DNA from: Martinezella lusitana
Lineage (GTDB): Bacteria > Pseudomonadota > Alphaproteobacteria > Rhizobiales > Rhizobiaceae
Length of the DNA stretch: 64,000 nt
Assembly: GCF_900094565.1 (NCBI RefSeq)
Contig: NZ_FMAF01000015.1
Location: forward strand, 81,738 to 145,737
Reading direction: 5' to 3'
Shown: piece by piece, positions 34,375-43,902 of the stretch
Layout of the letters: every line of letters begins with the position of its first letter
Position numbering within the stretch: the first letter of the stretch is position 1
Made by a program: the position numbers and the translations under genes
Notes under the pieces: model-generated
The model's input: the letters and a program-made list of their open reading frames with translations, nothing else
The model's database searches: none
What the model was told of the DNA's origin: nothing

Positions 34375-36231
34375 CTATTCGACCTGATAACCTGTCTCGG
34401 CCAATACCGGCGACCATTCGGCCTGGACGTCGTCCGGCGGCACGGAAGCGAGCAGGCTTTGCGTATAGGGATGCTGCGGGTTGGCGAAGACCGTCTCCGT
34501 CGCGCCGCTCTCCACCACCTCGCCGCGATACATCACCAGCACGCGGTCGCAGAGATAGCGCACGACGGAAAGGTCGTGCGAGATAAACATCATGGAGAAA
34601 CCGTGTTCGTCCCGCAACTTCAATAGGAGATCCAGCAGTTGCGCCTGAACCGAAACATCGAGGCCCGATACGATCTCATCGGCGACCAGAATGCGCGGCA
34701 CCGAGCAGAGGGCGCGGGCAATATTGACGCGTTGCTTCTGGCCACCGGACAGTTGTGAGGGGAAGCGCATCGCCGCATCCGGCGGCAGGCCGATTTCAGC
34801 GAGCAGCTCGGCGGCGCGATCCATGCGCTCTCGCTTGCTGGCGTGGAGGCCACTCGCCTCATTCGCCTGGGTGACGATGCTACCGACCTGGCGGCGCGGA
34901 TTGAGCGCCGATTGCGGATCTTGAAACACCATCTGGATATGGTCGCGGCGATAAGCCTTTTCCGATGATCCATTGGCGGTAATGTCGCGGCCCGCAAGCG
35001 TGAGGCGACCTTCGGTCGCTGTATCCAGCCCGACGACAAGACGGGCGAGCGAGCTCTTGCCGCTACCGCTTTCTCCGACGATGCCAACGAATTCGCCTTC
35101 ACCGAGCGTGAAATCGACGCCGTTGACCGCCCTAAACTTGGGGTTCCTGTTGAAGGGGCTCCAGGCGACCGTGTAGGCCTTGGTTAGCTTTTCGCCTTGC
35201 AGATAGTTCTTCGCTGTTTCGACGTTGCGGGCCGGAGCCAACGGCGGCGGCACGATCTCAGGCGTCTTTTCCGCGCGGATGCAGGCGGCGATATGGTTGG
35301 GTGCAATTTCCGCAAGCGGCGGCTCGGCCTCGGTGCAGGCGGCGACGGCATTCGGACAGCGGGAGGCAAAACGGCAGCCGGTAATATCCTTCAACACGCG
35401 CAGCCCCGGCATGCGCTCCGGCAGGATGTAGAGGCCGCGACGCTCTCCACTGATGGTGGGATTGGCGAGTTGAAGACAGCGCGTATAGGGATGTGCCGGC
35501 GCCGAGAACAGTTGCTTAGCGGGTCCGCGCTCAGCCGGACGCCCGGCATAGAGCACCATGATCTCATCGCTGATCTGCGAAGCAAGCCGCAGGTCATGGG
35601 TGATGAAGATGACCGCCGTGCCGTCACGCTTCTGCATCTCGGCGATCAGCTTGACGATACGGGCCTGGATGGTGACGTCGAGGGCCGTTGTCGGTTCGTC
35701 GGCGATCAGCAGGCGCGGGCGGCTGGCAAAGGCCATGGCGATCAGGATGCGCTGGCACATGCCGCCGGAAAGCTGATGTGGGTATTTGCCAAGTAGCGCT
35801 GCGCCATGTGGCAGGTGCACCGCTTCGAATTCGGCAAGCGCCCGCTGCCGCCAGTGTTCGCCCGGAGCAAGGCCAATTCGCAAGAGATGTTCCCTCATCT
35901 GCTGACCGACGGTCAGCACCGGGTTGAGGCCGGACAGGGGCTCCTGCGGGATGAAGGCGATGTCCCGACCGAGCAGATTGCGACGGCGCTCCGACGCCAT
36001 TGCTACAAGGTCCTCACCGGCGAATTCGAGTGTCCCCTTGGTGACGGCGAAGCCGCTCGGGAGGAACTGCGAAATAGTGCGGCCGATCATCGACTTTCCG
36101 GCGCCGGACTCGCCGACGAGGCCGAGAATCATGCCCGGTACCAGCGTGAAATTGAGATCGCTCAGGACGGGAAAGGACTCGTTGCCCCCGAATGAGTCTA
36201 CGCAGAGGTTTCGTGCGGCTAATATGGTCAT
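34375..36231 (-). CDS. Fused oligopeptide ABC transporter ATPase (DppD-DppF type)
   Basis: A 618-residue protein with two ATP-binding domains. The first has GESGAGKSMI, LSGGMCQRI and LLIADEPTTALDVT, and ends with the OppD-type cysteine cluster CRFASRCPNAVAAC around residue 290; the second has GESGSGKSSL, LSGGQKQRV and VADEIVSGLDVSVQ. It energises the second oligopeptide-type importer of the window and overlaps neither neighbour: the DppC-like gene ends 1 base before it. It is longer than the other fused ATPase (548) because the cysteine cluster region is present. Confidence 0.92.
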   Translation of the reverse strand: MTILAARNLCVDSFGGNESFPVLSDLNFTLVPGMILGLVGESGAGKSMIGRTISQFLPSGFAVTKGTLEFAGEDLVAMASERRRNLLGRDIAFIPQEPLSGLNPVLTVGQQMREHLLRIGLAPGEHWRQRALAEFEAVHLPHGAALLGKYPHQLSGGMCQRILIAMAFASRPRLLIADEPTTALDVTIQARIVKLIAEMQKRDGTAVIFITHDLRLASQISDEIMVLYAGRPAERGPAKQLFSAPAHPYTRCLQLANPTISGERRGLYILPERMPGLRVLKDITGCRFASRCPNAVAACTEAEPPLAEIAPNHIAACIRAEKTPEIVPPPLAPARNVETAKNYLQGEKLTKAYTVAWSPFNRNPKFRAVNGVDFTLGEGEFVGIVGESGSGKSSLARLVVGLDTATEGRLTLAGRDITANGSSEKAYRRDHIQMVFQDPQSALNPRRQVGSIVTQANEASGLHASKRERMDRAAELLAEIGLPPDAAMRFPSQLSGGQKQRVNIARALCSVPRILVADEIVSGLDVSVQAQLLDLLLKLRDEHGFSMMFISHDLSVVRYLCDRVLVMYRGEVVESGATETVFANPQHPYTQSLLASVPPDDVQAEWSPVLAETGYQVE

Positions 36232-36232
36232 G

Positions 36233-37090
36233 TCAGGTCCTCTCCGTCTGCGTCAGGCGCGTGTCGAGGGATCGGCGCAGACCGTCTCCGAGAATGTTGA
36301 AGCCGAAGACGGCAAAGAAGATCGCGAAAACCGGACAGAGAAGATTGAGTGGCGCCTCGTAAATGTTCTGCCGGGCGTCGGCGATCATTTGTCCCCAGGC
36401 GGGCGTGTCTGCACCGACGCTCATGCCGACAAAGGAGAGGATCGCCTCGACGATGACGGCGACGCCCATTTCCAGGCTCATGAGCGTGATCAGCAGCGGC
36501 AGCGTGCCGGGCAGGATTTCGCGCGTGATCGTGCGCCAATGGGAAAAGCCGACGAGCTGGGCGGCGGCCACATAGTCCCGCCGTCGCAGCACCAGCACCT
36601 CGCTGCGTAGCACCCGGCAAAAGCGCGTCCAGTCGACGAGCACGATTGCGAGGATCACATTGCGAATGCCGGTGCCGAGGCCGACCATCAGGATCAACGA
36701 CAGGATGACGGGCGGGAAAGAGAGCCAGATTTCCACGACGCGCCCGATCAGCCAATCGACCCAGCCGCCGAAATAGCCGGCGATATGCGCCAGGATCGCG
36801 CCGATGATCATGGCGCCGAACGAGGCGATGAAGGCGACGGTGAGCGCAACGCGCGTGCCGAAGATCAGGCGCGAGAGGATGCAGCGTCCGAGGCTGTCGG
36901 TGCCGAGCGGAAACATCGCGTCGCTGCCATCCGCCCAGGCAGGCGGCGTCAAGATGGACAAGAGGTTCTGTTCATTCGGATCGTTGGGTGCGATCCAAGG
37001 CGCGAAAATCGCGCAGACCGCCAGGATGGCGATGATGACGAGGCCTGTCTGAACGCGGCCGGATCTCAACCAGAGCGGAAGATGTTTCAT
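36233..37090 (-). CDS. Oligopeptide-type ABC transporter permease (DppC-like)
   Basis: Inner-membrane permease of 285 residues. It shows the amino-terminal helix VIIAILAVCAIFAPWIAPND, the diagnostic FPLGTDSLGRCILSRLIFG motif and the EAA loop around TREILPGTLPLLITLMSLEM. It ends in FGFNILGDGLRRSLDTRL, as in other DppC. The gene lies 2 bases after the DppB-like gene and 1 base before the ATPase gene, so the operon is tightly packed. Confidence 0.92.
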   Translation of the reverse strand: MKHLPLWLRSGRVQTGLVIIAILAVCAIFAPWIAPNDPNEQNLLSILTPPAWADGSDAMFPLGTDSLGRCILSRLIFGTRVALTVAFIASFGAMIIGAILAHIAGYFGGWVDWLIGRVVEIWLSFPPVILSLILMVGLGTGIRNVILAIVLVDWTRFCRVLRSEVLVLRRRDYVAAAQLVGFSHWRTITREILPGTLPLLITLMSLEMGVAVIVEAILSFVGMSVGADTPAWGQMIADARQNIYEAPLNLLCPVFAIFFAVFGFNILGDGLRRSLDTRLTQTERT

Positions 37091-37092
37091 TA

Positions 37093-38115
37093 TCAGCGCG
37101 CCGTCAGTTTTGGGTTGAGGATCAGGTAAAGACTATCGACCACGGTATTGATGACGAGGACGGCGACGCAATAGGTCAGGCCCGCGCCCTGAATGATCGG
37201 CAGATCGGCATTACGGATCGCATCGACCATCAGATTGCCCATGCCGGGGTAGGAATAGATGAGTTCCACCAGGAGCGTGCCGCCGAACAGAAAGCCGAAC
37301 TGCACGCCCATCAGGCTGAGTGTCGGTAGGATGGCGTTCTTGAGCGCGTGGCGGATGAGGATGCGTTTCTCCGACAGGCCGCGCAGCCGCGCCTGCTGAA
37401 TATAATCATCCTGATAGGCGTCGAGCAGGCTCGATCGCAGCACGCGCATGAGCGACGGCGAAAGCGCGATGCCGAGCGCGAGGCTCGGCAGTATCATATG
37501 CTTGATCGCGTCCCAGAAGACCGCAATGTTGCCGGTGATGAGGCTATCGAGCAGAAGAAAACCCGTCATCATCGGTCGCTCGAAGCCGGGGCTGAGGCGT
37601 CCGGTAAACGGCAGGAGATTGAAGAAGACGCCGAAAATCAGGAGCAGGAACAGGCTCCACAGGAACTCCGGCAGCGACAGAAGCAGGATGGAGAGGAAAT
37701 CCATCACGGCTTCTGCGCGCGTGCCGCGCACGTAGAACAGGAAAAGCCCGCCGGCGAGGCCGAAGACAGTGGCAACGACCATGGCGAGCACCGCCAGCTC
37801 GATGGTCGCGGGCAGCGTCGAGCCGATCAGCGAGGACACGTCCTGGCGGAAATGGATCGAGCGACCGATATCGCCATGCAGGAGCTTGACGAGCCAAATG
37901 CCGTATTGCTCGATGAGCGGCCGGTCGAACCCCATCTCCTTGCGCATCGCCTCGATCTCTTCGACCGTCGCATTCGGTGGCATCGACATTGCCGCCGGAT
38001 CGACCGGCAGGACGCGCAGGATGCAAAAGAGAAGCGCGGACACGATGAGCAGGATCGGTATCGCGGTCAGAAGACGTTTTACCAGCAGTTTGGCGATGGT
38101 CACGAACATGCGCAT
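37093..38115 (-). CDS. Oligopeptide-type ABC transporter permease (DppB-like)
   Basis: Inner-membrane permease of 340 residues. Typical parts are the amino-terminal helix AIPILLIVSALLFCILRVLP followed by DPAAMSMPPN, the loop GDIGRSIHFRQDV, and the EAA loop around IRHALKNAILPTLSLMGVQF. The end LIYSYPGMGNLMVDAIRNAD matches the family. It forms the channel with the DppC-like protein. The binding-protein gene precedes it by 78 bases. Confidence 0.92.
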   Translation of the reverse strand: MRMFVTIAKLLVKRLLTAIPILLIVSALLFCILRVLPVDPAAMSMPPNATVEEIEAMRKEMGFDRPLIEQYGIWLVKLLHGDIGRSIHFRQDVSSLIGSTLPATIELAVLAMVVATVFGLAGGLFLFYVRGTRAEAVMDFLSILLLSLPEFLWSLFLLLIFGVFFNLLPFTGRLSPGFERPMMTGFLLLDSLITGNIAVFWDAIKHMILPSLALGIALSPSLMRVLRSSLLDAYQDDYIQQARLRGLSEKRILIRHALKNAILPTLSLMGVQFGFLFGGTLLVELIYSYPGMGNLMVDAIRNADLPIIQGAGLTYCVAVLVINTVVDSLYLILNPKLTAR

Positions 38116-38193
38116 GCCTTGTCTTACGAAGCCAGGAAGGCAGCCCGGAGAGAACCCCGGACCCCATGGTCTTTCAAGCTATGCAGCGCAAAC

Positions 38194-39729
38194 TCACGAC
38201 CACGACATGGTGTTGCCCAGGATCCAGGCGTTGCCATACTTGGCGTAAGCGAGGTTCTTTTTGCGGACCAATGTCTGGACGCTCTGCAGGAGCGGAATGG
38301 TGGCTCCGGTTTCGACGGCTTCTTTTGCAAGATCCCGGTAGCCGGCCACGCGCTTGTCATAGACAGGCTCGGCGAAGAGGTTGAGAACCTTCTGGCCGAT
38401 CTCCATTCCCTTCCATGCGCCGAACGGCATTTTTGGATTCAGCAGATAGCCGGAGAAGATCTCGGGGTCACCCGTGGCGTTGTCGAAGCTATAGAGGGTC
38501 GCCTCCGGCAGTTTGCCGCCACGATTGAGCTCGAAATACTTCGAATATTCGATCTGCTGTATCTCGCACTTGATGCCGACCTTTCCCCACATCTGAACAA
38601 GGGCGCGGGCGATGTCGAAATCGCTGGGGAACTGGCCGTTGGTGGCCGCAAGCGTGATGGTTGCAGGCTTGTCGGCGCTGAAGCCGGACTTGGCGAGCAG
38701 CTCCTTGGACAGGGCTGGATCGTATTTGAAGCTGTAACCTTCGACGAAACCTGGTGTGCCAGGCGTCGCGGGAACCGAGAGCGGGACGGCCGCACCGCCA
38801 TAGAAAGCCTTGGAAAGGGCAGCCTTGTCGATGGCGTGGTGTGCGGCAAGCCGGACATTCTCGTCGGCAAAGCCCATGTCGTTGCGGATCTGCAGCAGGA
38901 TGATGCGGGTGAACGGATTGATTTCGGCGGTGAGCCCCTCCACCTTGCCGAGACGTTCGGCCTCACGGACGGGGATGTTGACGGTGAGGTCGATCTGGCC
39001 GGACTGGATGGCGGCGGTGCGCGCCGAAGGATCCTTGATGATTTCGATGGTGACGTTCTTGATCTTCGGCTTTGCGCCGAAATATTCATCGTTGCGCTGA
39101 AGGACGATCCGTGAGTTCATCTGGTAGTCGACGAGCTTGTAGGGTCCAGTGCCGACGGGCTTTTTCAGGAACCCATCCTGGCCGACGGATTCCATGTATT
39201 TCTTCGGAACGAGATAGCTTCCGAGAAAAGCCAGCCATTGCGGCGCGGTCGGTGTCGGTGCCGAGAATTTCATGATGCCGCTGGTCGGCGACGTAACTTC
39301 GATCGCGGTCAGATTGCGCCAGGAATTGGCGATATCGAGCTTCAGGCCGGATTTGATGCGATCGACGAAGGTGTAGCTGAAGTCCTCCATCGTCATCGGA
39401 TCGCCATTGTGGAACTTGACATCGTTGCGGATCTCGAACGGCATGGAAAGACCGTCGGTGGCAAGGTCCCACTTGGTAATGAGATTGGGGATGAGCTTCA
39501 GATCGGGCGACTGATCGAGCGGCTGGTCAAAGACCAGCTTGAAGATCGGCTGCGCATCCGGAACGAAGCGCTGGTTCGGATCCCAGGACGGCACGTCGCT
39601 TGGCCAGCCGATGGAGACGCTGTCGGTGTCCGCCGCATAGGTGAAGCTTGCGCGCGCGAGCACGGCGCCGCTGATTGCAGCAAGGCCGAGCATCTGCAGG
39701 AGATTTCTGCGGTCTAGTTCAAAAGTCAT
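38194..39729 (-). CDS. Family 5 ABC transporter substrate-binding protein
   Basis: Periplasmic binding protein of 511 residues, DppA/OppA class. The amino end DRRNLLQMLGLAAISGAV carries a twin-arginine-like or Sec signal with cleavage near TYAAD. The motif KFHNGDPMTMEDFSYTF and the PVGTGPYKLVDY segment are diagnostic. ATG 39729 has AGAGGGATCGTG upstream and gives a natural signal. It is the first gene of a four-gene importer operon that is divergent from the CoA-ligase operon, so it probably captures that pathway's substrate. Confidence 0.9.
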   Translation of the reverse strand: MTFELDRRNLLQMLGLAAISGAVLARASFTYAADTDSVSIGWPSDVPSWDPNQRFVPDAQPIFKLVFDQPLDQSPDLKLIPNLITKWDLATDGLSMPFEIRNDVKFHNGDPMTMEDFSYTFVDRIKSGLKLDIANSWRNLTAIEVTSPTSGIMKFSAPTPTAPQWLAFLGSYLVPKKYMESVGQDGFLKKPVGTGPYKLVDYQMNSRIVLQRNDEYFGAKPKIKNVTIEIIKDPSARTAAIQSGQIDLTVNIPVREAERLGKVEGLTAEINPFTRIILLQIRNDMGFADENVRLAAHHAIDKAALSKAFYGGAAVPLSVPATPGTPGFVEGYSFKYDPALSKELLAKSGFSADKPATITLAATNGQFPSDFDIARALVQMWGKVGIKCEIQQIEYSKYFELNRGGKLPEATLYSFDNATGDPEIFSGYLLNPKMPFGAWKGMEIGQKVLNLFAEPVYDKRVAGYRDLAKEAVETGATIPLLQSVQTLVRKKNLAYAKYGNAWILGNTMSWS

Positions 39730-40165
39730 CACGATCCCTCTGGTGTGCACACCTGGCCTTGCTGCTCTGTGCAGCGATAGGGGGCCGGTGAGCCTGCGGC
39801 GGTTGTTGAACGCAAGCCTGCAATCTTGCCGAGGGCTTTTTGGTTTTTGCTATTTTAGCCTCTTTTCGCGGGCTTCCCCTTAGCAATTACGGAGATCGTA
39901 GAACGGGCTAAAAATTACTTCAAGCCTAAAATTTATTGATTACTCGAATTTCATTCGGCAAGGGATGTTCCGGGATAGAAGGCGGAAAAATAGGCGTTTC
40001 AGGTGGGTGGAAGCGCAAGGCGTCTTTTTCTTTCGGCGCAAGAATGTGGCCAGGTCCGAACGAGGCCGAAAAAAACATTGACGCTCTTTCAAGTTATTTT
40101 ATGCTTAAAATGTTGTTTGAGCGAATTGATCCTATCATCCCGGCAAATCCGAAGAGGGGACGTTG
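39730..40165. promoter_or_regulatory. Divergent control region with repeated TAAAA-type half-sites
   Basis: AT-rich gap between the divergent importer and the SRPBCC/CoA-ligase operon. It contains TATTTTAGCC (39851), GGGCTAAAAA (39905), CAAGCCTAAAATTT (39921) and the near-palindrome TTTTATGCTTAAAA (40097-40110). Related elements occur before ohr (42264) and before the MarR gene (46478), so this is probably where the local MarR-type protein acts on both operons. Confidence 0.5.
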
Positions 40166-40594
40166 ATGCTAGACCCGCATTGCCATTCAAGCAGCATCAA
40201 GGTGGAGCGCCCTGCCGCTCTCGCATTTGAATTGATGTCGGATGGGCTGAAGCAGGGAAGCTGGGCATGGGGCAGCTTCGACCGGAGAGAGGTCGAGCCG
40301 GGCCTGTTTTGCGGCACATCGATTTTCTCCGGCAAAGAGACCTATGTCCGCCTCGATGTGGATCGGGATCGTTTGCAGGTCGATTACGAGGTCGGCGGGT
40401 CGAAGGAGGCCATGCAGTTTCGCAACATGTCCCGCGTCATTCCCGGCGACCTGTTGAAGATGGGGCAGAACACATGCGTCGTCACGCTGCTGACCTGGCG
40501 CCTGCAAACCCAGACCGACGCGGAATGGATCCAATTCGGCACGATCCATGAGGCGGAGATGTTCCTGATCAAAGGTCTTCTCGAGCGCGAATGA
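40166..40594 (+). CDS. SRPBCC-fold (START-like) protein
   Basis: A 142-residue cytoplasmic protein. The beginning SSIKVERPAALAFELMSD and the alternating strands after it (VEPGLFCGTSIFSGKETYVR, LQVDYEVGG) fit the SRPBCC/START fold, which binds hydrophobic or aromatic ligands. GAGGGG precedes ATG 40166. The stop overlaps the acyl-CoA synthetase start (ATGA), so the two are co-translated. It may carry or present a hydrophobic acid to that enzyme or serve as a small cyclase; neither is demonstrated. It is the first gene of the divergent catabolic operon. Confidence 0.6.
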   Translation: MLDPHCHSSSIKVERPAALAFELMSDGLKQGSWAWGSFDRREVEPGLFCGTSIFSGKETYVRLDVDRDRLQVDYEVGGSKEAMQFRNMSRVIPGDLLKMGQNTCVVTLLTWRLQTQTDAEWIQFGTIHEAEMFLIKGLLERE

Positions 40595-42219
40595 AGGACA
40601 AGATGACACATTCTCCCCATCTATTGTTTGCAGACCGGGCACGCGCCAACCCCGAAGCAGCCTTGTTGATCGCACCGGCCAGCGCCGGGCTACCCTATGC
40701 GCCACTGGGGTTTCGTCACAGCTACGGCGAGGTGTTCGCTGAAGCTGCCGCGCTGAGCCAAAAATTTGCGGCCGCCGGTTACGGCCTTGGCTCGCGGGTG
40801 GCTCTGCTTCTGGAAAACCGGCCGGAATTCTTCACCTTCTGGCTGGCGCTGAATGCCATCGGCGCGTCGATCGTGCCGATCAATCCGGATCTGCGGCGTG
40901 ATGAACTTCTTTTCCAGCTCGATATGGCCGAGGCGCCGCTGCTGATCGCGATTGCCGAGCGGCTGGCGGACCTTGCCGACATCCATCCCGGCAAGGTCAC
41001 GGTAATCGGGGCGAACGACGACATTCCGCCGTCGCCTGTGAGGCTGACGGCGGAGCCGGGCGGCCCGGACGCGGAATGCGCCCTGCTGTTCACATCCGGC
41101 AGCACCGGCAAGCCCAAGGGCTGCATGCTCTCCAACATCTATTTCATCCGCCTTGCCGAGTGGTACACTACTCAGGGCGGCGTTGCTGATATGGCGGAGG
41201 GTAGCGAGATTGCGCTCACGCCGCTGCCGATGTTCCATATGAACGCGCTAGGTTGCACGGCGGTTGGCATGATCATGAAAGGCGGCGCCATTGTGCCGCT
41301 CGATCGCTTCCATTCCAAGAGCTGGTGGGCCTCGATCGCCGATTCCGGTGCAACCATCATTCATTGTCTCGGTGTCATTCCGGCCATCCTGCTGCAGATG
41401 TCGCCAGTCGAGGCCGAACGCGCGCACAGGGTCAAATTCGCGCTCGGCCCGGGCGTCGATGCCCGGCACAAGGTCGAATTTGAGGAGCGCTATCGCATCC
41501 CGATCGTCGAAGCCTGGGCCATGACCGAGACAGGTGGGCGGGCCGTCACCACGACGGCGGCCGACGATTACGCGCCGGGACTGCGCTGCATCGGCCGGCC
41601 GCGCGCCGGCATGGAGTACAGGATCGTCGACGATGCCGGCAACACGGTCGACCTGGGGACACCCGGTGAGCTTCTGGTGCGGGCGGAAGGGCGCAACCCG
41701 CGAGACGGTTTCTTCAGCGGTTATCTCAAGGATGAGAAAGCGACGGAAGAGGCCTGGGAAGGCGGCTGGTTCCACACCGGCGACGTCGTCTATGCCGGCG
41801 AGAACGGGTTGCTCTACTTCTTCGATCGCAAGAAGAGCATCGTGCGTCGCAGCGGCGAGAATATTGCCGTACTTGAAGTCGAGGCAGCGCTTGCCAAGTT
41901 GCCCGGCATCAAGGCGTCGGCGGTGACGCCGGTGCCTGACGATCTGCGCGGCGAGGAGGTTTTCGCCTTCATCGTTGAGGCTGAGGTTACAGCAGGCGGC
42001 GATCTTCAGCAGCGGGCCTCGCGTATCATCGAGGCCTGCGGTGCATATATCGCCTATCACAAACTGCCCGGCTATGTGGTCTTCATCGAGAAGCTTCCCG
42101 TCAGTTCCACACAGAAGGTCCAGCGCGGCGAGATCAAGACCATGGCGGCCAAGGCGGTCGAAGACGGCTCGGCGATCGACCTGCGCAAGCTAAAGGCAAC
42201 GATCCGCAAAGGTGGCTGA
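40591..42219 (+). CDS. AMP-forming acyl-CoA synthetase
   Basis: A 542-residue ligase of the ANL superfamily that activates a carboxylic acid to its CoA thioester using ATP. Core motifs are all visible: LLFTSGSTGKPKG (A3), EAWAMTETGG (A5), GGWFHTGDVV (A7), FFDRKKSIVRRSGENI (A8) and the catalytic lysine region SSTQKVQRGEI (A10). It overlaps the SRPBCC gene by four bases. The substrate class cannot be read off; related enzymes act on carnitine, crotonobetaine, aromatic or branched acids. It should catalyse the first step after import. Confidence 0.9.
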   Translation: MKDKMTHSPHLLFADRARANPEAALLIAPASAGLPYAPLGFRHSYGEVFAEAAALSQKFAAAGYGLGSRVALLLENRPEFFTFWLALNAIGASIVPINPDLRRDELLFQLDMAEAPLLIAIAERLADLADIHPGKVTVIGANDDIPPSPVRLTAEPGGPDAECALLFTSGSTGKPKGCMLSNIYFIRLAEWYTTQGGVADMAEGSEIALTPLPMFHMNALGCTAVGMIMKGGAIVPLDRFHSKSWWASIADSGATIIHCLGVIPAILLQMSPVEAERAHRVKFALGPGVDARHKVEFEERYRIPIVEAWAMTETGGRAVTTTAADDYAPGLRCIGRPRAGMEYRIVDDAGNTVDLGTPGELLVRAEGRNPRDGFFSGYLKDEKATEEAWEGGWFHTGDVVYAGENGLLYFFDRKKSIVRRSGENIAVLEVEAALAKLPGIKASAVTPVPDDLRGEEVFAFIVEAEVTAGGDLQQRASRIIEACGAYIAYHKLPGYVVFIEKLPVSSTQKVQRGEIKTMAAKAVEDGSAIDLRKLKATIRKGG

Positions 42220-42263
42220 TGTGGAGCCCTTTCGAAGGGCGAGCGCATCTGTTATACAATAAA

Positions 42264-42278
42264 TCAAAGCTAAAATCC
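42264..42278. promoter_or_regulatory. Half-site TCAAAGCTAAAATCC before ohr
   Basis: An element with the same GCTAAAA core as the repeats in the 39730-40165 region, 18 bases before the Ohr start. It suggests that the ohr-led half of the operon has its own regulated promoter. Confidence 0.4.
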
Positions 42279-42295
42279 TTTCTAAGGAGATCCGT

Positions 42296-42724
42296 ATGAC
42301 ACCGGAAAAAATTCTCTATGAAACCGCTGTCACCGCTTTCGGTGGCCGGGACGGCAAGGCGCAAAGCGCCGATGGCAGTTTTGTGGTCGATCTTTCCGTG
42401 CCGAAGGGGCTTGGCGGGCCGGGCGGGGAGGGCACCAACCCTGAACAACTGTTCGCTGCCGGCTATGCTGCCTGCTTCCTCGGTGCGGTGAAGCTGGTCG
42501 CGCGCACCCGGAAAATAGCGCTTGCCGACGACGCGTCGGTGACTGCCAAGGTCGGCATCGGCCCGGTGTCAGTCGGCTATGCGCTCGCGGTCGAACTCAC
42601 GGCTTCGCTGCCGGGCATCGACAGAGCTCTGGCGGAGGAGATCGTTGCCGGCGCTCACGAGCGTTGCCCCTATTCCAATGCCACGCGCGGCAATGTCGAT
42701 GTGGTTCTGACGGTGGCCGGATGA
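42296..42724 (+). CDS. ohr: Organic hydroperoxide resistance protein (Ohr/OsmC family)
   Basis: A 142-residue thiol peroxidase that reduces organic and fatty acid hydroperoxides in the cytoplasm. Both redox cysteines are present in typical settings: the first in GYAACFLGA (about residue 61) and the second in HERCPYSNATRGN (about 126). AAGGAG precedes ATG 42296. The stop overlaps the thiolase-like gene start (ATGA). Finding ohr inside a catabolic operon, beside a MarR gene, is unusual: ohr is normally next to its own MarR regulator OhrR. It could protect the cell from peroxide by-products of the pathway. Confidence 0.9.
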   Translation: MTPEKILYETAVTAFGGRDGKAQSADGSFVVDLSVPKGLGGPGGEGTNPEQLFAAGYAACFLGAVKLVARTRKIALADDASVTAKVGIGPVSVGYALAVELTASLPGIDRALAEEIVAGAHERCPYSNATRGNVDVVLTVAG

Positions 42725-43902
42725 CGGCTTCGCGCCCCCGCAAATCCTATGAAGGCGTGGTTCTGGCGGTGCCGGTGGCGGTGCCCTATGAGCGATATTC
42801 GATCGAGAGCGCGCATTGGTGGATCGGTCGGGCGTTACGAACGCTGGCAGACGGAGCGGGCATCAGCCATCGGGAATTCGACGGCTTTGCGGTCTCGAGC
42901 TTCACCATGGGACCGGATGCGGCGATCGCGCTGACGCAGCATTTCGGCCTGACGCCCCGCTGGCTGGATCATCTGCCAATGGGCGGTGCCTCCGGCATCG
43001 TCTCGATCCGGCGTGCGGCCCGCGCCGTGCAGGCGGGTGACGTGAATATCGTCGCCTGTGTCGCGGCCGATACTAATCAGGTCGACACGTTTCGCAAGAC
43101 GCTCGCCAGCTTCTCCCGCTTTGCCCAGGACGCCTCCTATCCCTATGGCGCTGGTGGACCCAATGCCAGTTTCGCGCTGATCGCTCGGGCCTACATGGAT
43201 CGCTACGGCGCTACACGCGAGGACTTCGGCAAGCTGTGCGTCGCGCAGCGCGACAATGCGCTGCGCTATCCGCATGCGCTGATGAAGAAGCCGCTGACTT
43301 TGGAGCAGTACATGTCGGCACGGCCGATTGCCGAGCCGTTTCATCTCTTTGATTGCGTCATGCCCTGCGCCGGCGCCGAGGCTTTCCTGGTCATGCGCGA
43401 GGAAACCGCAGTATCGCTCGGCCTTCCTTTCGTGCGGCTGCTGTCGGCGATCGAGCGGCACAATGCTTTCCCCGATGATGCCGTGCAGACCCGCGGCGGG
43501 TGGGTGATGGATCGCGACGAGCTCTATGGCATGGCCAGCCTGACGCCCGATGATATCGACTTCGTGCAGACCTATGACGATTACCCGGTCATCTCCATGA
43601 TGCAGTTCGAGGATCTCGGTTTCTGCGGTAAGGGCGAGGGGCCGGATTTCGTGCGCCAGCACACATTCACGATCGACGGTTCCTTTCCGCACAATACCTC
43701 GGGCGGGCAGCTCTCGGTGGGACAGGCGGGCGCTGCCGGCGGCCATCTCGGCATCGTCGAGGCCATGCGCCAGCTTCTGGGCTCGGCGGGCGGCACACAG
43801 GTGGCGGACGTCAAGGTCGGCCTCGTGTCCGGTTTTGGTATGATCAACTACGACCGCGGTCTGGCATCCGCGGCGGCGATCCTGGCGAGGCAATCGGTAT
43901 GA
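42721..43902 (+). CDS. Thiolase-fold protein, SCP-x/Ltp2-like (non-cysteine)
   Basis: A 393-residue thiolase-superfamily protein. The region that carries the nucleophilic cysteine in true thiolases reads DHLPMGGASGIVSIRRA, with no Cys. Instead of the usual HDCF, the middle has QTYDDYPVISMMQFEDLGFC, and the end has HNTSGGQLSVGQAGAAGGH. This combination resembles the Ltp2/SCP-x aldolases, which use tyrosines and need a DUF35 partner. The next gene encodes such a DUF35 domain and overlaps by four bases. The likely reaction is retro-aldol cleavage of a beta-hydroxyacyl-CoA; that is inference. Confidence 0.75.
   Translation: MTASRPRKSYEGVVLAVPVAVPYERYSIESAHWWIGRALRTLADGAGISHREFDGFAVSSFTMGPDAAIALTQHFGLTPRWLDHLPMGGASGIVSIRRAARAVQAGDVNIVACVAADTNQVDTFRKTLASFSRFAQDASYPYGAGGPNASFALIARAYMDRYGATREDFGKLCVAQRDNALRYPHALMKKPLTLEQYMSARPIAEPFHLFDCVMPCAGAEAFLVMREETAVSLGLPFVRLLSAIERHNAFPDDAVQTRGGWVMDRDELYGMASLTPDDIDFVQTYDDYPVISMMQFEDLGFCGKGEGPDFVRQHTFTIDGSFPHNTSGGQLSVGQAGAAGGHLGIVEAMRQLLGSAGGTQVADVKVGLVSGFGMINYDRGLASAAAILARQSV

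Noticed and set aside
37348..39114. 588-codon open frame opposite the second DppB/DppA-like genes
   Set aside because: It spans two real genes and their junction, is very rich in charged residues and matches no family.
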